Of a DNA stretch of 64,000 nt, positions 8,598 through 17,265 are shown piece by piece. Under the pieces are notes generated by a model that made no database searches, had not been told where the DNA came from, and worked only from the letters and a program-made list of their open reading frames with translations. Source of the stretch: Candidatus Defluviilinea proxima. GTDB taxonomy: Bacteria > Chloroflexota > Anaerolineae > Anaerolineales > Villigracilaceae. The translations under genes were made by a program, and so were the position numbers. Location: positions 4,417,501 to 4,481,500 of the forward strand of contig JADKIW010000001.1 of the NCBI GenBank assembly GCA_016721115.1. Reading direction: 5' to 3'. The number at the start of each line of letters is the position of its first letter. Within the stretch, counting starts at the first letter, position 1.

Positions 8598-9983
8598 TTA
8601 TTTTTTGTCATCGGGAATGGTAAAGCAAAAAGTGGAGCCCTTCCCCAAGCCTTCCGATTCGATCCATACCCAGCCATGATGCGTTTCGATGATGCGCTTG
8701 ACTAGGGCAAGGCCGATGCCCGTGCCTTCCACCGTGGCATCTAATTTCTCGAACAAGCCAAAAATCTTGGTATGGTATTGTGCATCAACTCCAATGCCGT
8801 TATCTTTTATGAAAATAACCTGCTGACCTGCCGTATTACGAGTACCTATCTCAATAACTGGTTCTGGCTGATCTCCCATGTACTTGATGGCATTGTCGAT
8901 CAGGTTCTCGAATACTTCCAACAGACGGATGCGGTCACCATACAGAACAGGCAGAACATCTGCGATCACAATTTTGACATTTGAAGAAAGGATTTTTGCA
9001 TCCAGTAGATCGAGAGTATCCTGCACCAATTCTCGGCAATCGATCTCTTCAGGCGGGTTGACGACACGACCAATGCGCGAGAGTTCAAGCAGTTCTGAGA
9101 GTAGGGCATCCATTTTATCCGCCGCATGTGCAATACGTTGCATATCATGTTCGGCCCGTTCAGGGCGATTCTCCTTCACATCTTTTTTGAGCATGCCGAT
9201 AAAACCCTTGATGGTAACCAGCGGATTCCGTAGATCATGCGAGACCGTGTAAGCAAAACGTTCAAGCTCGGCGTTCTTTTTGTTCAACTCATCAATATAT
9301 TGCTCACGCTCATTCTGCAAGTGTCTGCGTTGTTCGATCTCATCTCCCAATTGGAGAATGACACCCCGTTGCTTTTGCAAGGATGTTTCCATCTGAAGGC
9401 GCAAATAACGGACAATAAACACGATCATACTTTCCTGTGCGGCGAGGGTGATGAACGTTGTCCAGAAATCGGTAAAGGGTTGACCCGAAGAAAGAAGCGG
9501 AGGATCGTAGTAGTTCATATCCAGCCAATGTCCCCAACCTCCAATGACGGTCAACTGAAAGATCAAAAAGAACAAAATGGCATTACTCGGCAAGAGCAGT
9601 GTACCCAGAATCCCCTGAAGAATGATCGAGATCTGATACCCTGAATACCAATACCCCTCAATGGAAAGACTGAGCAGGTCGGTGAGATTCCAGTGCAGGA
9701 GGTAAAACACACCCGCCCAGCCGACTTTTTGTCCTACCAGAAAGTAGATCGAAAACATTATGGGGACGATAAATATAAATAGATTGACCCACAATGGGAA
9801 GAAAGGCGTAGTCAGTTCAGGAGCGCCAGAATACGCGCGTTGTATACCGAAACCACGCAAAAGGATCGTGATAGGCAACAAGACACGCAAGGCGCGTTCA
9901 CGATATATAACGGTTGGATCAGTAGAACGTGTGGTGAACCACCATTTCCACAAGCGGATGATGGGGTTGTGCGACGTGTTCAT
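8598..9983 (-). CDS. Membrane sensor histidine kinase
   Basis: 461 aa from ATG 9983, preferred over a GTG at 10022 because AAGGAAAG lies just upstream. Residues about 30-195 hold five or six hydrophobic segments without a recognised sensor domain. A coiled coil (about 200-240) leads to HisKA with phosphoacceptor His249 (VSHDLRNPLVTIKG) and a HATPase domain with N-box ENLIDNAIKYM, G1 box DNGIGV and G2 box GTGIGLALVKRIIE. No response regulator is adjacent, so the partner is elsewhere. Cotranscription with the TolB-like gene is likely from the 17-base gap. Confidence 0.92.
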   Translation of the reverse strand: MNTSHNPIIRLWKWWFTTRSTDPTVIYRERALRVLLPITILLRGFGIQRAYSGAPELTTPFFPLWVNLFIFIVPIMFSIYFLVGQKVGWAGVFYLLHWNLTDLLSLSIEGYWYSGYQISIILQGILGTLLLPSNAILFFLIFQLTVIGGWGHWLDMNYYDPPLLSSGQPFTDFWTTFITLAAQESMIVFIVRYLRLQMETSLQKQRGVILQLGDEIEQRRHLQNEREQYIDELNKKNAELERFAYTVSHDLRNPLVTIKGFIGMLKKDVKENRPERAEHDMQRIAHAADKMDALLSELLELSRIGRVVNPPEEIDCRELVQDTLDLLDAKILSSNVKIVIADVLPVLYGDRIRLLEVFENLIDNAIKYMGDQPEPVIEIGTRNTAGQQVIFIKDNGIGVDAQYHTKIFGLFEKLDATVEGTGIGLALVKRIIETHHGWVWIESEGLGKGSTFCFTIPDDKK

Positions 9984-10234
9984 TCTGTCTTTCCTTTCAT
10001 CAGAAGACTCGAAAGACTTCACCGACGAGCATTACCCCCGTTGTGTCGAATTTATCCTATTAGACGCGACGTGGGTTCCCAAAAACCTGATACCCGACCT
10101 CAACTCATTGACACTTGTCAAATGGATAAGCTTTGAATGAAACATCTTTATTTTACAACGAAATGCAGGCCAAACTTAAGCATCCCAAGTACTATTTGTA
10201 AAAAGGAGAACATGCCGAATGCAAGGGAGCTAAA

Positions 10235-10708
10235 CTACAGAATCGTAAAACTCCCCAATCGGCAAAACCGTATGAAGTAGATCAGGTGAGATTTTTCTTT
10301 CCCCGCAAAGAACAAAAAGGGATGCAACTCTGCCCAGCCCATCGCATGTTCTTCCAACCCGTCTTCAACCTGTTCCCTCTCCTCGGGTGATAACCACTCA
10401 GGCAGATCATCCAGCCAACATGCGGAGGACCAACTCAAATCCATGTTGTGATCGGGTATATCGTCCAATGACTTCTCCAGCGCACGCGCCAAAGACCGGG
10501 CATCCTCCGCACTGACCACCTGCCCATCGTTCGTCAGGTACGTACCATCCCATTCTGCATTGAGCAGATGCAAATTCAATCCAACAGGCGGACGTGTCCC
10601 CAAGGGTTGCCAGCCATACAAGCGGGCAAGTTCGAGGGTCTTCATCAAGAATTCCCTGCTCCATCTTCTTGAAATGGCTGTGGAGTCATTGAAGAGTTCG
10701 ATACTCAT
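10235..10708 (-). CDS. Hypothetical protein, 157 aa
   Basis: No family recognised. A soluble acidic protein rich in Trp and Leu, with a segment YLTNDGQVVSAEDARSLARAL that looks like a helix start, and WLSPEEREQVEDGLEEH. No signal peptide or membrane segment. It starts ten bases after the small zinc-ribbon gene on the same strand, so the two are probably expressed together. Confidence 0.65.
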   Translation of the reverse strand: MSIELFNDSTAISRRWSREFLMKTLELARLYGWQPLGTRPPVGLNLHLLNAEWDGTYLTNDGQVVSAEDARSLARALEKSLDDIPDHNMDLSWSSACWLDDLPEWLSPEEREQVEDGLEEHAMGWAELHPFLFFAGKEKSHLIYFIRFCRLGSFTIL

Positions 10709-10718
10709 AAGATGCCAA

Positions 10719-11036
10719 TCACCAGTTCACGTTCAGGCTGTTACATCCTGAACAATAGGTAATGCCACGCTCCAACAGTTTATGAGCACACCTTCCACAC
10801 ACATCACCTGGACCTGAAATATGATGGATCATCTGCTTGCAATCGCGCAAGTTCAAGTTCAGTCGCTTGTGGATCAAGACCATCGCTTCGATCTTGCGAT
10901 CTCCGCGACACGCAGTCGCCAATTCCAGTTGAATCGCTTCATCAATTTCAGAGGGGAGTGTCAGTGAGCCGTTACATTGGGGGCATTCGTAAACTTCGTC
11001 CATAAATAATACTTGCCTGTCACTCATTATACTCAT
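10719..11036 (-). CDS. Small zinc-ribbon protein with L7/L12-C-like segment
   Basis: 105 aa with three Cys pairs: CPQC near residue 18, CGRC near 80 and CSGC near 95, consistent with one or two zinc ribbons. The middle (about 45-70, KIEAMVLIHKRLNLNLRDCK) resembles the C-terminal helix motif of ribosomal protein L7/L12, seen in small bacterial proteins of unknown role. Starts at 11036, 11027 or 11003 are possible. Function unknown. Confidence 0.65.
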   Translation of the reverse strand: MSIMSDRQVLFMDEVYECPQCNGSLTLPSEIDEAIQLELATACRGDRKIEAMVLIHKRLNLNLRDCKQMIHHISGPGDVCGRCAHKLLERGITYCSGCNSLNVNW

Positions 11037-11146
11037 TTACAGCTCTGCATATGGCGATGCGCTTTGCAGGAAAATGAAAGTCGCAACTCCCATAAAGCCA
11101 CACTACCCCGCCATGCGGTACAATTCCTAAACTATCACCACTAACC

Positions 11147-11181
11147 GCTAAAAGCTAATTGCTAATAGCTAATAGCTAAAA
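11147..11181. repeat. Five tandem copies of a 7-bp repeat (GCTAAWW)
   Basis: Consecutive heptamers GCTAAAA, GCTAATT, GCTAATA, GCTAATA, GCTAAAA end 14 bases before the ABC ATPase start. The 7-base period does not match the helical turn. It may be a regulatory spacer or a decayed heptad-repeat element. Confidence 0.7.
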
Positions 11182-11195
11182 CCTACCCACTAAAA

Positions 11196-12179
11196 ATGTC
11201 ATCCATCGAAGTTCATAACCTCCAAAAAACATTCCAGACTAAACGCAAAACCGAAGGGCTGGGCGGCTCTGTGCGCTCCCTCATCAAACCACAATACAGC
11301 TCCATCGAAGCAGTGCGCGGCATCTCGTTTGAAATGGAAGCGGGTGAACTGCTTGGCTTCATCGGCCCAAACGGCGCAGGCAAATCCACCACGATCAAAA
11401 TGCTCACAGGCATTCTGCACCCCAGTGGCGGCGATGCCAAAGTGCTCGGGTACGTTCCGTGGAAAGAACGACAACAACTCGCCTATCACATCGGCACCGT
11501 CTTCGGTCAACGCCCGCAGTTGTGGTATCACCTCCCCGCCATCGATACCTTCCGTCTCTTCGGCAAGATTTTCGAAATGGAAGATAGCGAGACACAAAAG
11601 CGCATCGCCTTTCTTTCGGAAGCGTTCGAGATTGGCGACCTCTTGGAGACTCCCGTACGCAAACTTTCCCTCGGGCAACGGATGCGCTGTGAAGTCGCCG
11701 CCTCGCTTCTTCACCGACCGAAGCTGGTTCTCCTCGATGAGCCTTCCATTGGCTTGGACGTGGTCGCCAAACAACACATCCGAGATGCCATCCGCGAAAT
11801 GGCAAGGGTAGAGAACGTTGGTGTCCTACTCACATCTCATGATGCAGGCGATCTCGAAGCCTTATGTCGCCGCGTCATCGTCATCAATCACGGACAGATG
11901 GTCTACGAAGATAAAGTCTCCAACCTCAAACGCAAATTCCTCACATCCAAGTTGGTTGAAGTGCGTTACGCTGAAGAAGTATCGAAAACCTTCAAAGTGG
12001 AAGGTACCGAGATGATCAAGATCGGTCAATATGGAGTGAAGCTACGGTTCGACACCCACACAACTCCTGTCGAAAAAGTGTTATCGCATCTGACGGATGC
12101 AGGCAGTGTAGTTGATATCACCATCTCCGACCCGCCACTGGAAGAGGTCATTGCAAAGATCTATCAGACACAGGCATAA
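11196..12179 (+). CDS. ABC transporter ATP-binding protein (ABC-2 exporter type)
   Basis: 327 aa ATPase of the ABC-2 export class (DrrA/NatA-like). Walker A GPNGAGKST near 55-63, Q-loop GTVFGQRPQLWYHL, signature LSLGQRMR, Walker B KLVLLDEP, and switch His in LLTSHDAGDLE. A C-terminal extension of about 90 residues (KLVEVRYAEEVSKTF onward) is usual in this class. The normal partner, a membrane permease with six helices, is not adjacent: the next gene is a cell-wall enzyme. Either the permease is elsewhere or the locus has been rearranged. No clear ribosome-binding site is seen. Confidence 0.92.
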   Translation: MSSIEVHNLQKTFQTKRKTEGLGGSVRSLIKPQYSSIEAVRGISFEMEAGELLGFIGPNGAGKSTTIKMLTGILHPSGGDAKVLGYVPWKERQQLAYHIGTVFGQRPQLWYHLPAIDTFRLFGKIFEMEDSETQKRIAFLSEAFEIGDLLETPVRKLSLGQRMRCEVAASLLHRPKLVLLDEPSIGLDVVAKQHIRDAIREMARVENVGVLLTSHDAGDLEALCRRVIVINHGQMVYEDKVSNLKRKFLTSKLVEVRYAEEVSKTFKVEGTEMIKIGQYGVKLRFDTHTTPVEKVLSHLTDAGSVVDITISDPPLEEVIAKIYQTQA

Positions 12180-12280
12180 CCCTGAGAGACTTCCTGCAGA
12201 TCATCGTAACAGTAGAGCAAGCTCTGACCCCGAAGGCAGTGTATTGAGCTTGTCGAAACAGGTCGAATGATTGTAGATTG

Positions 12281-12314
12281 TATAATGCAATATATTCAAG
12301 GATGTAGACAGGAG
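12281..12314 (+). promoter_or_regulatory. Promoter -10 and ribosome-binding site of the SH3/CHAP-like gene
   Basis: TATAAT at 12281-12286 and GGAG at 12311-12314, six bases before ATG 12321. No convincing -35 is seen. This supports the downstream start and argues against the ORF beginning at 12267, which would include the -10. Confidence 0.55.
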
Positions 12315-12320
12315 CCCCCC

Positions 12321-13628
12321 ATGTCAAAGTATCGCGTCACAACGGCCGCATTACGTTTACGTTCTGGGCCTGGCACAACTTACGAAATCATCGGCATGAT
12401 CTATCGGGATAATACCGTCGAGGGCACTGAGATCACGAACGACTGGGTCCATATAAAAACAGTTGACAATATAGTAGGCTGGAGTCATCGCGCCTATCTT
12501 GAACTACAGGCAGAACTCCCACCTCCATCCAACGGAGATACCGTCTACCGCGTAGATGCCACCAGCCTCAACTTGCGTCAGGGCCCCGGAACAAACTACG
12601 CAACAGTTGGTTCGCTCATCAAGGGCGAAATGGTCAATGGGCTGGCCCTTTCGCCAGATGGCCTGTGGGCACAGGTTAAGAAGTCAAACAGGGCAACGGG
12701 CTGGGCTTCGCTCCAGTACATGTCCAGAGTCATCATTCCACCTGCCAGCTCCACAGATATTCAAATGATCGTCACAACCGACACATTGAATGTCCGCTCT
12801 GGACCCGGCACGGGGTACACGATCGTCGGCAAGGTCAACCGTGGAGATCGCTTGATCTACATCAGCGCCACGCCAGATTGGGCATGGGTTAACCTCAAGA
12901 TCAGCGATACCAAAACTGGCTGGTGCTCTTCAAAGTACCTGATGGAACAGAACGATCTCTTCGCCCTGCCATCTGAGTATCCTGCTACAGGCTTTCACCG
13001 TGCATTGACAGATACCTTATACATGCGAGAAGGCCCTGGCGAAAATTATCCACAAACTGTAGAGATGAAATTCAATCGCGTCGTCATCGTGGATACGCTT
13101 TCAAGCGATGGCAAATGGAAACACTGCACAAACGCTTGGGGCGAATCAGGTTGGTATCCAGTAGAACGCCTCTCCCCGCTCGGAGATGTAGCCATCCAGA
13201 AAAGCAAAGAAGAGTTCCCGTGGCTTCCCATCGCATTCGCAGAGTTCGGGACACGTGAGATCCCCGGGGCAAAGAACAATCCCCGAATTGTGGAATACCT
13301 GAACAGCACAGACCTGGCCCAGAAATATCCCTACCTGCCCGACGAAACGGATTGGTGCGCGGCCTTCGTCAACTGGTGTATCGAAAAAAGCGGACTTTCC
13401 TCCATGAACTCGGCCCTTGTCAATCCGTGGACGAAGTGGGGTAAAGCATCGAATCCCCCTAAACGAGGGGCTGTCATCACCTTCCTCTGGGATGATGGCT
13501 GGGCACATGTCTCATTCTATCTAGGCGAGATCGGCAATTACGTCGTCTGTCTGGGCGGCAATCAAAGCGACGCGACATGGATCTCGGTGTACCACAAGAA
13601 ATATGTAACAAGTTATCGCGTTTACTAG
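12321..13628 (+). CDS. Four-SH3-domain protein with C-terminal TIGR02594-type (CHAP-like) cysteine peptidase/amidase domain
   Basis: 435 aa. Four bacterial SH3 repeats, each with LNVRSGPGT-like motif: near residues 10 (LRLRSGPGTTY), 85 (LNLRQGPGTNY), 155 (LNVRSGPGTGY) and 235 (LYMREGPGENY). The C-terminal 140 residues match the TIGR02594 family: PWLPIAFAEFGTREIPG, WCAAFVNW with Cys346, WAHVSFY with His396, and CLGGNQSD. This is an NlpC/P60-CHAP-like fold expected to cut peptidoglycan. No signal peptide is visible, which is odd for a wall enzyme and recalls endolysins; export by another route or release by lysis is possible. Confidence 0.88.
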   Translation: MSKYRVTTAALRLRSGPGTTYEIIGMIYRDNTVEGTEITNDWVHIKTVDNIVGWSHRAYLELQAELPPPSNGDTVYRVDATSLNLRQGPGTNYATVGSLIKGEMVNGLALSPDGLWAQVKKSNRATGWASLQYMSRVIIPPASSTDIQMIVTTDTLNVRSGPGTGYTIVGKVNRGDRLIYISATPDWAWVNLKISDTKTGWCSSKYLMEQNDLFALPSEYPATGFHRALTDTLYMREGPGENYPQTVEMKFNRVVIVDTLSSDGKWKHCTNAWGESGWYPVERLSPLGDVAIQKSKEEFPWLPIAFAEFGTREIPGAKNNPRIVEYLNSTDLAQKYPYLPDETDWCAAFVNWCIEKSGLSSMNSALVNPWTKWGKASNPPKRGAVITFLWDDGWAHVSFYLGEIGNYVVCLGGNQSDATWISVYHKKYVTSYRVY

Positions 13629-13764
13629 TAGATGGTGCATCGCATCTTCATAGAAAATATGAATCCAAAGCGTGGATTCGTCTGCTTTTGTGGACCAATC
13701 CACCCGTGTGGTGCGACGCACTCAGCCAGCACACTCGCTGACTCTATATCATAAAGAGAGAAGA

Positions 13765-15816
13765 ATGAAATCATTTCCCATTGCATTGAAAAGACCTTAC
13801 GAGATCACACAACACGGCGAGACACGCATAGATCATTACCACTGGCTCCGTCAACGCGAAGACCCTGATGTGTTGAAGCATTTACATGTTGAGATGGATT
13901 ATCTCGAAGAGGTCATGGGGCACACGAAGCCATTACAAGAGACGCTTTTCTCCGAGATGAAGGAAAGGATTCAGGAAACCGATTCAACTGTCCCTGAAGA
14001 GAGAGGCGGGTATCTGTATTACGAGAGAACAGAAGCAGGGAAGCAGTATCCTATTTTTTGCAGGAAAAAGATTTCGACGGGAAGTCCAGAAGAGATTTTG
14101 CTCGATCAAAACGTATTAGCGGAGGGGAAAGATTTTTGCAGTGTCAGCGCATTTGAGGTCAGCCCTGATGGCAACACGCTTGCATACTCTGTGGATGTGA
14201 AGGGCGATGAAGTATATACGATCTACTTCAAGAACCTTGTTACTCAAGCGTTGTATCCTGAAACAATAGCGAACGCAAGCGGCAGTGTGTACTATCACAC
14301 AGGCGTTGAATGGGCGAACAATAGCAAGACGCTCTTCTATTCAACGTTGGACGATGCCAAGCGTCCGTTCAAGTTGCATCGCCACGAACTCGGGACCAAC
14401 CCATCACAAGATGTTACGGTCTACACAGAAGAAGACGAAACATACTTCCTGTTCTTTCGCAAAACGTGCGACGATCTTTATATCATCACCGAACATCACA
14501 GCACACTGACAAGTGAAGCGCGTTTTCTCTCGGCAGATCAACCTAATGGTGAACTGAAAATCATTTCGCCACGCAGGCAGGGCGTTGAGTTCTACGTCAA
14601 CCACCACAAAGGATTCTTTTACATCCTTACAAACGAGAATGCGAAGAACTTCAAGCTTGTCAAAGCGCCTGTTGCCAATGCAAGCCATGAACATTGGCAG
14701 GAAGTTATCCCCCATCACAATGATGTCATGCTGACCGCAATGGATACCTTCGCCAATCATCTCGTATTGTATGAGCGCAAAAACGGCTTGCCGCAAATCC
14801 GTATCTTTGATGCGGACGATATGAGCAACTCACATTACGTCAACTTCCCTGACCCCACGTATTACTTTGAGCCAGAAAGAAATAGCGAATTCAACACAAA
14901 CTCTCTGCGCATCAAATATTCATCGCTCATTACGCCTGTATCGATTGTGGATTACCACATGGTCACAAAAGAATGGGAGTTGAAGAAAGAAGATAAGATC
15001 AACGGATACGACAGATCAAACTATGTCTGCGATCTTATTTACGCAACTGCATCGGACGGAAAACAAATTCCTATTTCGATCTCGTATCGCAAAGATCTAA
15101 AACTGGATGGGAGCCATCCGACTCTGCTACACGGATACGGAGCCTATGGCGCCAACCTTGAAGCGGAGTTTACACCCAATCGCATCAGCCTTCTGGACCG
15201 TGGGTTTGTGTACGCCATCGGACACGTTCGTGGCTCTTCGGTCTTGGGGCGTGAATGGTACGAAGAGGGAAAGGTTTTGAAAAAGAAGAATTCCTTCACT
15301 GACTTTATCGCATGTGCGGAGTATCTCATTGAGAAAGGCTTTACCTCAAAAGATAAACTCGCCATCCTTGGCGTGTCAGCAGGTGGCCTGCTCGTGACCT
15401 CGTGCATGATCATGCGTCCCGACTTGTACAAGGCTGTCATCGCCAAAGTCCCATTCGTGGATGTCATCAACTCGATGAGTGACCCAACCATTCCGCTTAC
15501 GACACATGAATACGATGAATGGGGCAACCCCGAGATCAAAGAACAGTATGAGTATATGATGTCCTACTCCCCGTATGACAACATCAAGACAAGGGAATAT
15601 CCAAATCTTTTATTGACGGCTGGGTACAACGATCCGCGTGTCGCGTATTGGGAACCTGCCAAATTTGCGGCAAAGCTACGCGAATCAAAAACTGACGACA
15701 ATCTGCTGTTGCTTAAGACCAACTTCCATGCAGGCCATGCTGGTTCTTCAGGACGGTATGATTTCTTGAAGGAAGTCGCATTCGAATATGTGTTCCTGAT
15801 CGATAGATTGAGCTAG
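13765..15816 (+). CDS. ptrB: Oligopeptidase B (S9A serine peptidase)
   Basis: Cleaves short peptides after Lys/Arg. 683 aa from ATG 13765, which has an AGAGAGAAG ribosome-binding site; an in-frame extension to 13672 is unlikely. An N-terminal seven-bladed propeller (about 75-410) gates an alpha/beta hydrolase domain. The catalytic triad is Ser538 (GVSAGG), Asp623 (YNDPRV) and His658 (HAGHAG); the spacings of 85 and 35 residues equal those of E. coli oligopeptidase B (532, 617, 652). YEEGKVLKKKNSF and PFVDVINSM are further family marks. Cytosolic, monocistronic, followed by a terminator. Confidence 0.94.
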   Translation: MKSFPIALKRPYEITQHGETRIDHYHWLRQREDPDVLKHLHVEMDYLEEVMGHTKPLQETLFSEMKERIQETDSTVPEERGGYLYYERTEAGKQYPIFCRKKISTGSPEEILLDQNVLAEGKDFCSVSAFEVSPDGNTLAYSVDVKGDEVYTIYFKNLVTQALYPETIANASGSVYYHTGVEWANNSKTLFYSTLDDAKRPFKLHRHELGTNPSQDVTVYTEEDETYFLFFRKTCDDLYIITEHHSTLTSEARFLSADQPNGELKIISPRRQGVEFYVNHHKGFFYILTNENAKNFKLVKAPVANASHEHWQEVIPHHNDVMLTAMDTFANHLVLYERKNGLPQIRIFDADDMSNSHYVNFPDPTYYFEPERNSEFNTNSLRIKYSSLITPVSIVDYHMVTKEWELKKEDKINGYDRSNYVCDLIYATASDGKQIPISISYRKDLKLDGSHPTLLHGYGAYGANLEAEFTPNRISLLDRGFVYAIGHVRGSSVLGREWYEEGKVLKKKNSFTDFIACAEYLIEKGFTSKDKLAILGVSAGGLLVTSCMIMRPDLYKAVIAKVPFVDVINSMSDPTIPLTTHEYDEWGNPEIKEQYEYMMSYSPYDNIKTREYPNLLLTAGYNDPRVAYWEPAKFAAKLRESKTDDNLLLLKTNFHAGHAGSSGRYDFLKEVAFEYVFLIDRLS

Positions 15817-15822
15817 AAACAA

Positions 15823-15851
15823 AACAACTCCCGAGAATCTCGGGAGTTGTT
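15823..15851. terminator. Bidirectional terminator hairpin
   Basis: Perfect 13-bp stem (15823-15835 with 15839-15851) with a 3-nt loop, between the convergent oligopeptidase and citrate synthase genes. Serves both strands. Confidence 0.85.
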
Positions 15852-15871
15852 GATCAAACATACAAGAGCGT

Positions 15872-17188
15872 TTAGGCGGGTTGACTTGCCTTCGCGACGA
15901 TGTCTTCCAGCATCTTTGTGCTAAGTGATTTGGGACGTTCGATGGGCCAGCCGAGGGCACGTGCCCAAACATAGTTGGCGGTCACACCGAGGGCACGACC
16001 GACACCAAAGAGAACGGTATAGAAGTCGAATTCGCGCACGCCATAGTAATACTGCAATGCACCAGAGATCGCATCCACGTTCGGGGCGGGATTCTTGGCC
16101 TTGCCTTGTTCGCGCAGAACGGTTGGCACTACATCGAAGACCATGTCCGCAAGGCGGATGAGGTCATCTTGCGGGAAACGCTTCTTGGCAAATTCCATCT
16201 GTGCAGTGAAGCGCGGATCGGGCACACGTAAAACAGCGTGACCATAACCAGGGATGACATGTCCACTGTTGAGGGTGTCCCATGCGAATTTGTAGAGTTC
16301 ATCGCGTGAGGGCACGCCACCAAACTGCTTATGGACATCCAACAACCAACCGAGACATTCCTGATTCGCAAGTCCATGTAGAGGGCCAGCCAACGCATTT
16401 AAAGCAGCTGAAAAGGCGTAGAAAGCGTCTGATAGTGTAGAAGCAGTCAGATGCATGGCGTGAGCCGAAGCATTTCCAGATTCATGATCGGAGTGGATAA
16501 TGAAGTACAGGCGGGCAAGTTCAGCGTATCCCTTTTTATCTTTCACTTTCATAATGCGCGCAAAGTTCGTACCGTAATCCTGTTTGGGGTTGTATTTCAA
16601 CTTCTTGGTTTCGTTGAAATACTTCATGCGGTAGATGAAGGCCGCGATCAAAGGAAGTTTCGCTGTGAGGTTCAGGCTGTCTTCCAGAGCAGCTTCCCAA
16701 TATGCATCTTTCTTCATGCTGTGATACTTGCTCGCAAAAACGGAACCGCCCTGCAAGGCCAACACAGCCTGCGAGAGAAGCACCATCGGGTGCGTATCTT
16801 TCGGCATGGACTTGAGCATTTTGTAAACGTGATCGGGAAGTTCAGCGCGCTTTGCCCATTCGGCTTCCACTTCCAAGGCTTGTTCCTTGGTGGGCACTTC
16901 ACCGATCATGAGCAGGTAATACAAACCACCGACGAGAGGCATCTTGACACCGCGCGCCTTGGGCAGGGCTTTCAACGTCTCAGGGATGGACATGCCGCGG
17001 AAACGAATGCCCTCGGCAGGGTCAACGAATGAGACGTCGGTCAACAGTGATTTGATGTCGCGCATTCCGCCGACCACCTGCCCCACTGTCACCTGGTCAA
17101 CAACAACATCGGCATGGTCCTTGGCGAGGGATTTCATCCGTTCGCGCCATGCAGGCAATTGAGCAGAAAGCTTTTCGTGCAGAATCAT
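15872..17188 (-). CDS. gltA: Citrate synthase, eukaryotic (mitochondrial) type
   Basis: Condenses acetyl-CoA and oxaloacetate in the TCA cycle. 438 aa, the length of mitochondrial enzymes and unlike the hexameric bacterial type. Motifs of the eukaryotic branch: HSDHESGNASAHAMHL, GPLHGLANQE (catalytic His), GYGHAVLR (catalytic His), NVDAISGALQYYYG (catalytic Asp) and the C-terminal RALGWPIERPKSLST, almost identical in pattern to animal enzymes. A strong GGAGG precedes the ATG. Malate dehydrogenase lies 77 bases upstream on the same strand, so two consecutive TCA enzymes are together. Bacterial homologues of this branch are known, for example in Geobacter. Confidence 0.95.
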   Translation of the reverse strand: MILHEKLSAQLPAWRERMKSLAKDHADVVVDQVTVGQVVGGMRDIKSLLTDVSFVDPAEGIRFRGMSIPETLKALPKARGVKMPLVGGLYYLLMIGEVPTKEQALEVEAEWAKRAELPDHVYKMLKSMPKDTHPMVLLSQAVLALQGGSVFASKYHSMKKDAYWEAALEDSLNLTAKLPLIAAFIYRMKYFNETKKLKYNPKQDYGTNFARIMKVKDKKGYAELARLYFIIHSDHESGNASAHAMHLTASTLSDAFYAFSAALNALAGPLHGLANQECLGWLLDVHKQFGGVPSRDELYKFAWDTLNSGHVIPGYGHAVLRVPDPRFTAQMEFAKKRFPQDDLIRLADMVFDVVPTVLREQGKAKNPAPNVDAISGALQYYYGVREFDFYTVLFGVGRALGVTANYVWARALGWPIERPKSLSTKMLEDIVAKASQPA

Positions 17189-17265
17189 GTTTCCTCCAAT
17201 GACATTATTGTATTGCAGGGCCGGCCACGATCATCTCCTCACCCGGCCACAAGCCCTGCATGAGT

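Noticed and set aside
11147..11181. CRISPR-like array
   Set aside because: Contiguous 7-bp units without spacers.
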